Positions 1-4,592 of a stretch of 17,464 nt of DNA are shown here, piece after piece. Source of the DNA: UMGS1484 sp045593325. GTDB taxonomy: Bacteria > Bacillota > Clostridia > Oscillospirales > Acutalibacteraceae. Each line of letters opens with the position of its first letter. Positions within the stretch are counted from its first letter, which is position 1. Under the pieces are notes generated by a model that was not told the DNA's origin, searched no databases, and saw only the letters and a program-made list of their open reading frames with translations. A program made the position numbers and the translations under genes. The stretch covers positions 1 through 17,464 of the forward strand of contig JAZNWL010000044.1 of the NCBI GenBank assembly GCA_045593325.1. The letters are read 5' to 3'.

Positions 1-140
1 TAAAACTCGCAAAGCAAATAACACTCTTTTGGAAATATTTCGCCGTTGGCGAAGTATTCCAAAAGAATATCACTGCGAAGCAATATCACTCGCCGCAAGG
101 CGAATAAAACTGCCCAAGTGTCCTTGAGAACACTTGGGCA
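1..140. repeat. Array of unlike palindromes separated by a conserved AATAWMACT 9-mer
   Basis: Four palindromes follow one another, each starting with the final T of a linker and ending at the first A of the next. They are 25-66 (arms TCTTTTGGAA/TTCCAAAAGA outside, TTCGCC/GGCGAA inside), 74-82 (TGC GAA GCA), 90-103 (TCGCC GCAA GGCGA) and 111-140 (arms TGCCCAAGTGT/ACACTTGGGCA, loop CCTTGAGA). The linkers are AATAACACT (17-25), AATATCACT (66-74), AATATCACT (82-90) and AATAAAACT (103-111). A degenerate unit occupies 1-16. The stems share no sequence, so only the linker and the fold are conserved. The last hairpin could also terminate a gene left of the window, although no T-run follows it. The array probably continues beyond position 1. 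No function is known to me. Confidence 0.7.
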
Positions 141-184
141 ACAGCTACAGGGTTTTATTGTGGTGGCGGATCGGTAAAAAACTT

Positions 185-246
185 TACAGAATACTGTATT
201 TTTATGGAATAAAAGGGTAGATTTTAAAGGGGAAGTGTGCTATACT
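185..246 (+). promoter_or_regulatory. Candidate promoter and dyad upstream of nifS
   Basis: A TATACT hexamer at 241-246 lies about 60 bp before the nifS start. The best -35 at 17-bp spacing is a poor TAGATT (218-223). Further upstream, TACAG-AATA-CTGTA (185-198) is a perfect 5-bp dyad that could be an operator. No iscR-like regulator gene is present in the window, so no regulator can be assigned. Confidence 0.35.
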
Positions 247-307
247 TAATCTCTAAGAGTGTGTCAAACATTCGTTACTTATTCTTCTTCATGAAAGGAA
301 ATGCAAA

Positions 308-1489
308 ATGAAGAAATTGATATATGCCGATAACGCCGCAACCACCTCGTTAAATCCTGCGGTGTTAGAAAAAATGATGCCTTATCTCACCAGTGAATAT
401 GCCAACCCTTCCAGTTTATATTCCTTCAGCGACTCTGCCAAAACCGCAGTGGAAACCGCAAGAGAGCAGGTGGCAACCGCTTTGGGGGCAAAGGTGAACG
501 AGATTTATTTCACCTCCGGGGGCAGCGAAAGTGACAACTGGGCCATCAAAGGCATTGCCGCCACCATGGCAAAAAAAGGCAAAAAACACATTATTTCTTC
601 CGCTTTTGAACATCATGCGGTTCTTCACACCTTGAAAGCTCTGGAAAAACAAGGGTTTGAAATTACCCTGCTTCCTGTGTATGAAGACGGTTTGGTACGG
701 GTGGAAGATTTGAAAAACGCCATTACCGATGACACTGCTTTGGTCACCATTATGTTTGCCAACAACGAAATCGGCACGGTGCAACCTATCAAAGAATTGG
801 CGGCAGTTTGTAAGGAAAAAGGTGTGTTTTTCCATACTGACGCTGTCCAGGCGGTGGGTCATATTCCTGTGAACGTGGATGAATTGGGTGTGGACATGTT
901 GTCCCTTTCCGGCCACAAATTCCACGGCCCCAAAGGCATTGGCGCTTTGTATATCCGTCGGGGTGTGGTTCCTGCGGTTCTCATTGACGGGGGCGCTCAG
1001 GAACGGAATCGCCGAGCCGGCACCGAAAACGTTGCTGCTATCGTAGGCCTTGGGGAAGCCATTACCCTAGCTGTGGCATCCATGGAAGAAACCGCCAAGA
1101 AACTGGAAGTTCTGCGGGATCATTTTATGGACAAGGCTTTGGAAATTGAACGGTCCAGAGTGAACGGTCATCGGGAGCATCGGTTACCCGGGAACGTGAA
1201 TATGTGTTTTGAAGGGATCGAAGGGGAATCCTTGCTTTTAATGCTGGATATGAAAGGCATTTGCGCTTCTTCGGGTTCTGCCTGCACCTCGGGGTCACTG
1301 GATCCCAGCCACGTGCTTCTTTCCATTGGGTTGCCCCACGAAGTGGCTCACGGTTCTTTGCGCCTTTCCTTTGGCGAAGAAACCACCCTGGAAGACGTGG
1401 ACTATATTTTAGAAACGTTACCTCCCATTGTGGACAGGCTTCGTGCTATGTCACCCCTTTGGGAACGAATTGTAAAGGAGAATGTGTAA
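308..1489 (+). CDS. nifS: Cysteine desulfurase (NifS/IscS family)
   Basis: A PLP-dependent enzyme that removes sulfur from L-cysteine to give alanine and an enzyme persulfide, which feeds iron-sulfur cluster assembly and possibly tRNA thiolation in the cytoplasm. Visible hallmarks are the N-terminal YADNAATT, the PLP-binding SGHKFHGPKG with Lys204, and the catalytic loop SSGSACTSGS with Cys326 near the C-terminus. The 393-residue length is normal for clostridial NifS/IscS. The ATG follows an AAAGGA ribosome binding site. Its stop TAA overlaps the ATG of the next gene by one base, so the two are almost certainly co-translated with the scaffold protein as partner. Class assignment (NifS-like versus IscS) rests on residues and neighbours only. 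The enzyme activity call is firm. Confidence 0.96.
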   Translation: MKKLIYADNAATTSLNPAVLEKMMPYLTSEYANPSSLYSFSDSAKTAVETAREQVATALGAKVNEIYFTSGGSESDNWAIKGIAATMAKKGKKHIISSAFEHHAVLHTLKALEKQGFEITLLPVYEDGLVRVEDLKNAITDDTALVTIMFANNEIGTVQPIKELAAVCKEKGVFFHTDAVQAVGHIPVNVDELGVDMLSLSGHKFHGPKGIGALYIRRGVVPAVLIDGGAQERNRRAGTENVAAIVGLGEAITLAVASMEETAKKLEVLRDHFMDKALEIERSRVNGHREHRLPGNVNMCFEGIEGESLLLMLDMKGICASSGSACTSGSLDPSHVLLSIGLPHEVAHGSLRLSFGEETTLEDVDYILETLPPIVDRLRAMSPLWERIVKENV

Positions 1490-1929
1490 TGTATACCCCT
1501 GAAGTTATGGAACATTTCACCAATCCTCGGAATGTTGGTGAAATTGAAAATGCCGACGGCATTGGCGAAGTTGGTAACGCCAAATGCGGTGACATTATGA
1601 AAATGTATATTAAGGTGGACGGGGACGTGATCACCGACGTGAAATTCAAAACCTACGGTTGCGGTTCCGCCATTGCCACCAGTTCCATTGCCACCGAAAT
1701 GATCAAAGGAAAAACCATCAGCGAAGCCTTGACCCTTTCCAACCAAGCGGTAGTAAAAGCTTTGGGTGGGCTTCCTGCTCATAAAATCCATTGTTCGGTG
1801 TTGGCAGAACAGTCTATCAAAGCCGCCATTGCCGATTATTACACCCGTCAGGGCATTGACCCCACCCCCATTGTGGGCAAGATTTCCGAATGTGAACATT
1901 GCCACGACGGCGGTTGCTGTAACGGTTAA
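1489..1929 (+). CDS. nifU: Iron-sulfur cluster scaffold protein (NifU/IscU N-terminal type)
   Basis: The scaffold on which NifS-derived sulfur and iron are assembled into [2Fe-2S] clusters for transfer to apo-proteins. At 146 residues it is a single IscU-type domain, without the C-terminal Nfu domain of nitrogen-fixation NifU. The three conserved cysteines are visible: Cys33 in GNAKCGD (with Asp35), Cys58 in TYGCGSAIA and Cys102 in KIHCSVLA. A short Cys-rich tail (Cys135, Cys138, Cys143, Cys144) is common in clostridial homologues. The start ATG overlaps the nifS stop by one base, and AAAGGAG lies 8-10 bases upstream inside nifS. The reading frame extends further upstream, but that extension overlaps nifS and is not real. 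Confidence 0.95.
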   Translation: MYTPEVMEHFTNPRNVGEIENADGIGEVGNAKCGDIMKMYIKVDGDVITDVKFKTYGCGSAIATSSIATEMIKGKTISEALTLSNQAVVKALGGLPAHKIHCSVLAEQSIKAAIADYYTRQGIDPTPIVGKISECEHCHDGGCCNG

Positions 1930-1948
1930 TTGAAAGGAGTACTACCTT

Positions 1949-2674
1949 ATGTCAGGACATTCCAAATGGAACAATATTAAACGGAAAAAAGAAAAGACCG
2001 ACGCTCAAAAGGCCAAGATCTTTACCAAGATCGGTCGTGAAATGTCGATCATTGTGCGGGAAGGCGGCCCCGACCCCAACGCCAACGCAAGACTGCGGGA
2101 CTGTATTGCTAAAGCCAAAGCAAACAACGTGCCCAATGATAACATTGAACGGATCATCAAAAAAGCTTCCGGGGAAGCCGGCGGCGCAGAATACGAAAGC
2201 CTGATCTACGAAGGCTACGGCCCTGCCGGGGTTGCTGTGATCGTGGAAACTTTGACCGACAATCGCAACCGCACCGCTGCCGATATGCGTCATTATTTCG
2301 ACAAAAACGGCGGGAACCTGGGGCAAACCGGTTCGGTTATGTTTATGTTTAACCGGGTAGGTATGCTTCGCATTGAAGCCGAAGGTCTGGACGAAGACAC
2401 CGTGATGGAAGATGCTCTGGAAGCCGGTGCGGAAGACTTTACCGCCACCGACGATCTCTTTGAAATTGCCACTGCTCCCAACGATTTAGGGGTAGTTCGT
2501 GATGCTTTGGACGCCAAAGGTTACACCTTTGCTTCTGCGGAAGTGGAATACATAGCCTCCACCGACGCCTCCTTGCCCGATGAAGAATCGGTACAAAAAA
2601 TGGAACGTTTGATTGAAATGCTCGAGGACAATGATGACGTTCAAGCGGTGTGGCATAATTGGAACAATGACTGA
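1949..2674 (+). CDS. yebC: YebC/PmpR-family protein
   Basis: A YebC-family protein of 241 residues, the usual full length. The diagnostic N-terminus MSGHSKWNNIK is present, followed by the basic helical domain (KAKIFTKIGRE, about 25-35), the ENIERIIKKA-like stretch near residue 60-70, and the acidic C-terminal domains. The family was long called a DNA-binding transcriptional regulator. Other work assigns YebC proteins a role in translation at difficult (proline-rich) sequences, so the role should be left open between the two. The ribosome binding site AAAGGAG precedes the ATG by about 8 bases, and the gap to nifU is 19 bp, so it is probably co-transcribed with nifS-nifU. A functional link to Fe-S assembly is not established. 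The gene is followed by a strong hairpin. Confidence 0.93.
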   Translation: MSGHSKWNNIKRKKEKTDAQKAKIFTKIGREMSIIVREGGPDPNANARLRDCIAKAKANNVPNDNIERIIKKASGEAGGAEYESLIYEGYGPAGVAVIVETLTDNRNRTAADMRHYFDKNGGNLGQTGSVMFMFNRVGMLRIEAEGLDEDTVMEDALEAGAEDFTATDDLFEIATAPNDLGVVRDALDAKGYTFASAEVEYIASTDASLPDEESVQKMERLIEMLEDNDDVQAVWHNWNND

Positions 2675-2699
2675 TTGAGATAAGAAAATATAACACCCA

Positions 2700-2729
2700 A
2701 CACCCTTAGTTAGAAATAACTAAGGGTGT
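2700..2729 (+). terminator. Perfect GAAA-loop hairpin after yebC, first of two copies
   Basis: A 13-bp perfect stem, ACACCCTTAGTTA with its complement, is closed by a GAAA tetraloop (2713-2716). It lies 25 bp after the yebC stop. It lacks an immediate T-run, so it is either a weak terminator or a structural end of the adjoining repeat block. An almost identical hairpin in the same loop orientation occurs at 3079-3106. Confidence 0.6.
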
Positions 2730-2762
2730 CAGTTTGTCAAAAAAAGTTTTTTTGACAAACTG
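2730..2762. repeat. Perfect 16-bp inverted repeat around one G, T-run centre
   Basis: CAGTTTGTCAAAAAAA and its exact complement flank a single G at 2746. As RNA it forms a long A/U-rich hairpin directly after the GAAA-loop hairpin. Its outer portion, TGTCAG/TTTGTC, recurs at the right end of the block near 3061-3078. Confidence 0.75.
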
Positions 2763-2957
2763 CCAGACTTTCAAAAAAGGTGCAGGATGGCATTTTCTCT
2801 TTTAGGGCTCCCGCAAAAATGAAATTTTTGTGGGAAGCGAAGGAGCAGTGGAACAAGTGACGTTTTCACCGAACAGGTGAAAAGGAACGAGCGGAACTTG
2901 CGACGGAGCAAGATGTACGAGGGTACTTCGAGTGCCGAAAAAATGACAAATAGGCGC

Positions 2958-2992
2958 AAAAATGGGGAGAATTCGATATTCTCCCCATTTTT
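2958..2992. terminator. 15-bp perfect hairpin with flanking A- and T-runs
   Basis: AAAAATGGGGAGAAT (2958-2972), loop TCGAT, then the exact complement (2978-2992) ending in TTTTT. With GC-rich core, A-run before and T-run after, it fits a bidirectional intrinsic terminator. It sits inside the 2700-3106 block and may end a transcript of that block or read-through from either side. Confidence 0.65.
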
Positions 2993-3078
2993 CCTTTGAT
3001 TTATTTTTCTTTTTGGGTTCCCATTTGTTTTATTGGTGATAAAGCGCCTATGTTCCTTTGACTTTTTTGACAGTCTGA

Positions 3079-3106
3079 CACCCTTAGTTAGAAATAACTA
3101 AGGGTA
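3079..3106 (-). terminator. Second copy of the GAAA-loop hairpin, downstream of the small HTH gene
   Basis: An 11-bp perfect stem (ACCCTTAGTTA at 3080-3090, complement 3095-3105) with the same GAAA loop as the copy at 2700-2729. It starts 5 bp past the stop of the minus-strand HTH gene and may terminate it. It is also the right boundary of the structured block. Confidence 0.55.
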
Positions 3107-3110
3107 TTGT

Positions 3111-3311
3111 TCATTCTTTTACATACTCGGCAATATCTTCTAATTTGCAGTTCAGTGCCTTGCACAGTTTATCCAAAGTTTTGGTTTCAATATTTTCATT
3201 GGTGCGGAGTCGGCGAATGGTTTTACTGTCGATTCCGCATTTTTCTCGCAGCATATAGGTGGAAACCCCTTGTTGTTCCATGGTTTTCCAAAGTCTGTTA
3301 AACAGTATCAT
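3111..3311 (-). CDS. Small Cro/CI-type helix-turn-helix regulator
   Basis: A 66-residue protein that is essentially one HTH domain of the Cro/C1 type (HTH_26-like). The features are MILFNRLWKTM, the helices around YMLREKCGIDSKTIRRLRTN (recognition helix SKTIRRL), then the conserved ETKTLDKLCKALNCKLEDIAEYV. The reading frame can be extended to a TTG six codons upstream. However, AGGGGGA lies 5-6 bases before the ATG at 3311, so this ATG is chosen. The gene is divergent from a small acidic gene, and two dyads lie in the shared intergenic region, which fits an autoregulated local repressor. It could alternatively be the antitoxin-like member of a pair, but no toxin is recognised. Confidence 0.85.
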   Translation of the reverse strand: MILFNRLWKTMEQQGVSTYMLREKCGIDSKTIRRLRTNENIETKTLDKLCKALNCKLEDIAEYVKE

Positions 3312-3322
3312 AGTATTCCCCC

Positions 3323-3351
3323 TTGACAAGGTTTATTATGGGGGTTATAAT
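3323..3351 (+). promoter_or_regulatory. Consensus sigma-A promoter for the small acidic gene
   Basis: TTGACA (3323-3328) and TATAAT (3346-3351) are separated by exactly 17 bp, a perfect consensus. It reads toward the gene at 3396. A dyad overlaps the -10, so strong intrinsic activity is probably held in check by a repressor. Confidence 0.8.
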
Positions 3352-3378
3352 CCTTTTTATTAAGGGGATATAATCCCC
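3342..3378. promoter_or_regulatory. Two operator-like dyads between divergent genes
   Basis: The first dyad, GGGTTATAATCC (3342-3353), is palindromic except for one base pair and contains the -10. The second, GGGGAT-ATA-ATCCCC (3364-3378), has perfect 6-bp arms. Both share the core TATAATCC, and their centres are about 23-24 bp apart. The divergent HTH protein is the obvious candidate ligand. This is inference from position and symmetry. Confidence 0.6.
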
Positions 3379-3395
3379 ATGGAGGAGAAATGGGA

Positions 3396-3677
3396 ATGGA
3401 AAATTACAAGGAAATGTATAGAGAATTGTTTATTGCAGTAACAAAAGCAATAAGAATCCTGGAGGAAGCTCAGCAAAAATGTGAGGAAATATATATCAAT
3501 GAAGAAAATACGGAAAAGATAATGGATGTCATCACCCCACTGAAAGAGTACGAAACGCTGGCCTTATGTAAGGGAGGGACTTTGTGCCCTCCCGTTGTTC
3601 AGTCCACCGTAACCACCGTTTGTTCCTCCGGCAGAGGGAGTTCTTCCAATACAATATCGTCGGGGGTGCGACGGTAG
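3396..3677 (+). CDS. Small acidic hypothetical protein, C-terminal part doubtful
   Basis: I do not recognise a function. The first 55 or so residues (MENYKEMYRELF, then AIRILEEAQQKCEEIYINEE) are a typical soluble alpha-helical small protein. An ATG two codons earlier (3390) is in frame, but GGAGGAG at 3381-3387 is correctly spaced only for the ATG at 3396. The tail after residue 58 is low-complexity (Ser, Thr, Val, Gly) and runs antisense through the end of the 3599-3808 gene. It is probably not under selection. A TAA in another frame (3569-3571) sits directly before a GC-rich hairpin, so an ancestral gene may have ended there and lost its stop by a frameshift. Transcription should start from the consensus promoter at 3323-3351. 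Confidence 0.55.
   Translation: MENYKEMYRELFIAVTKAIRILEEAQQKCEEIYINEENTEKIMDVITPLKEYETLALCKGGTLCPPVVQSTVTTVCSSGRGSSSNTISSGVRR
3572..3593. terminator. GC-rich hairpin between converging genes
   Basis: GGGAGGG (3572-3578) pairs with CCCTCCC (3587-3593) around an 8-base loop. It lies at the 3' end of the minus-strand gene that stops at 3599 and overlaps the doubtful tail of the plus-strand gene. No strong T-run follows on either strand, so terminator function is uncertain. Confidence 0.45.
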
Positions 3678-3808
3678 AGATGCAAAATCATGTGATTTTG
3701 GTCAAATGCCACATCCTGGACGTTATTGGATTCTGCCAACTGTCGTTGCAGTTGCCGTTTTTGTTTTAGGGATGGGGTTTTGGCAAACTTGATGACTTTT
3801 TTCACCAT
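3599..3808 (-). CDS. Hypothetical 69-residue protein co-translated with spoIIR
   Basis: I do not recognise this protein. It begins with a basic stretch (MVKKVIKFAKTPSLKQKRQLQRQL), followed by a short mixed region and an acidic end (LEELPLPEEQTVVTVD). No membrane segment or signal peptide is visible, so it is likely a small cytoplasmic protein. The ATG follows the spoIIR stop with no gap (TAAATG), and only a weak purine-rich site precedes it, so translation is probably coupled to spoIIR. If that coupling holds, it would be made at the same time as SpoIIR during sporulation. That is inference. Confidence 0.6.
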   Translation of the reverse strand: MVKKVIKFAKTPSLKQKRQLQRQLAESNNVQDVAFDQNHMILHLYRRTPDDIVLEELPLPEEQTVVTVD

Positions 3809-4447
3809 TTAAAACCATTCTTTCCATTGTTCCGCCGCCTTTTGGAACCATTCCACCGTTTTGAATTTCACCTGATATTTGGGCCCGTTTTCAATAAGTT
3901 CTTGCTGGTTTTGGGTCAACAAATTCTGCAAGGGATCAGGGTTTGCGGTGACTTCTTGGGCGGCGGGAATACACAGGGGCGGGAACATCACACACCACCA
4001 GTTTTGCCCCGCGCCCTGTCCTATTATAACCCGCAGGGCGGTGTAATTGCCGGCGGGCAGGGTGATATTGTCATAAACCCGTGTGTTAAAATATGCCTGT
4101 TCTATAGAGCAGGTCACCGAGTCTTCACACCCTTCTTGCCGCAAGGTTTGTTCTGCCACCTGTTCCAACTCGTTTAAATAGGATTGGGTGAGAAGAACCG
4201 CTTGGTCTTTGGTGTGGGCGGTGGTGAACAGGGTTTTGCCGTAGGTAAGTAATGCATCCCGCACTTTCAGTTTTAAGGCTTGGTCGTGCTCACTGTCGGA
4301 ATTGGCAAGAACGTGAAGCCGCACCAGGTTGTCCCGAATTTGATAGCAGTCCTGGGCAAGCAGGGTAGCTTGCAAAATGAGAGTAACGGCGAATGCCAGA
4401 CAAAGGGATGAAATCCAAAATTTTTTGTTATGTTGTTTTATTTTCAT
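3809..4447 (-). CDS. spoIIR: Stage II sporulation protein R
   Basis: In Bacillus, SpoIIR is made in the forespore under sigma-F and secreted into the intermembrane space, where it triggers SpoIIGA to process pro-sigma-E in the mother cell. The 212-residue product shows an N-terminal membrane/signal segment (residues about 8-32, ISSLCLAFAVTLILQATLLA). The family signature RLHVLANSDSEHDQALKLKV follows, and later the conserved GNYTALRVIIGQGAGQNWWC and VMFPPLC. An in-frame ATG 29 codons further upstream exists, but GGAGGG lies 7 bases before the ATG at 4447, so the shorter start is chosen. That ribosome binding site is inside an inverted repeat (4456-4488). I found no clear sigma-F promoter in the 145 bp upstream. 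The gene is good evidence that the host is a spore-former. Confidence 0.93.
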   Translation of the reverse strand: MKIKQHNKKFWISSLCLAFAVTLILQATLLAQDCYQIRDNLVRLHVLANSDSEHDQALKLKVRDALLTYGKTLFTTAHTKDQAVLLTQSYLNELEQVAEQTLRQEGCEDSVTCSIEQAYFNTRVYDNITLPAGNYTALRVIIGQGAGQNWWCVMFPPLCIPAAQEVTANPDPLQNLLTQNQQELIENGPKYQVKFKTVEWFQKAAEQWKEWF

Positions 4448-4455
4448 TTGTAAAC

Positions 4456-4488
4456 CCTCCAATGTTTCCTTACCAAAAGGATTGGAGG
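4456..4488 (-). promoter_or_regulatory. Inverted repeat masking the spoIIR ribosome binding site
   Basis: In the minus-strand transcript, CCTCCAAT pairs exactly with ATTGGAGG, whose GGAGG is the spoIIR Shine-Dalgarno sequence. An inner CCTT/AAGG stem extends the fold. Read on +, the same hairpin is followed by seven Ts (4489-4495) and would resemble a terminator, but no plus-strand gene ends nearby. Confidence 0.55.
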
Positions 4489-4528
4489 TTTTTTTACTTT
4501 TATTCAAAAAAATGTGAAATTCCCGCCA

Positions 4529-4557
4529 TTGCAATCGTCACTATTCTATGGTAAACT
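4529..4557 (+). promoter_or_regulatory. Candidate sigma-A promoter for the LRR-dockerin gene
   Basis: TTGCAA (4529-4534), a 17-bp spacer and TAAACT (4552-4557), each 4 of 6 consensus bases. It lies about 36 bp before the start codon at 4593 and is followed by a GGGAGGT ribosome binding site. Confidence 0.45.
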
Positions 4558-4592
4558 GTTAAAAAGCAAATCCCTTTGGGAGGTACTGTACA

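Larger units (their letters stand above)
2700..3106. mobile_element. Structured non-coding block bounded by repeated hairpins, MITE-like or structured RNA
   Basis: The block starts and ends with the same hairpin (arms around GAAA), identical over about 27 bp as a direct repeat. Just inside lie inverted sequences: GTGTCAGTTTGTCAAAAAA on the left, and on the right, read in reverse, GTGTCAGACTGTCAAAAAA. Inside are further stems: 2730-2762 (16-bp perfect palindrome), 2810-2834 (CCCGCAAAAAT/ATTTTTGTGGG), 2863-2883 (TTTTCACC/GGTGAAAA), 2897-2912 (CTTGC/GCAAG) and 2958-2992 (15-bp perfect stem). ATAGGCGC (2950-2957) is also complementary to 3044-3051. I see no supported gene in it. Short size, terminal inverted repeats and absence of a transposase fit a MITE-like element. 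The dense stems also fit a structured RNA. Confidence 0.6.

Noticed and set aside
1..140. CRISPR array
   Set aside because: The constant part is only 9 bp and the variable parts are palindromes of differing length, not unique spacers of constant size.
416..925. Long minus-strand frame opposite nifS (169 codons)
   Set aside because: It is the antisense of a well-supported enzyme gene, has no ribosome binding site, and its residues (many Phe, His, Gly) are typical of shadow frames.
1261..1488. N-terminal extension of the nifU reading frame
   Set aside because: It overlaps the conserved C-terminus of nifS. The IscU domain begins at the ATG at 1489, which has a suitable ribosome binding site.
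2771..2959. 62-codon minus-strand frame inside the structured block
   Set aside because: It starts at a TTG without a ribosome binding site and is crossed by several hairpins. No domain is recognised.
4456..4495. Plus-strand intrinsic terminator
   Set aside because: The stem plus T-run fits, but no plus-strand gene ends upstream within reach. Its relation to the spoIIR ribosome binding site is the better explanation.
4448..4534. Longer SpoIIR start 29 codons upstream
   Set aside because: It has no ribosome binding site and would read through the inverted repeat that contains the good site for the ATG at 4447.
4488..4592. Sigma-F promoter for spoIIR
   Set aside because: A GAATA and a GGGAATTT occur on the minus strand, but their spacing (17 bp) and -10 match are poor, so no call was made.
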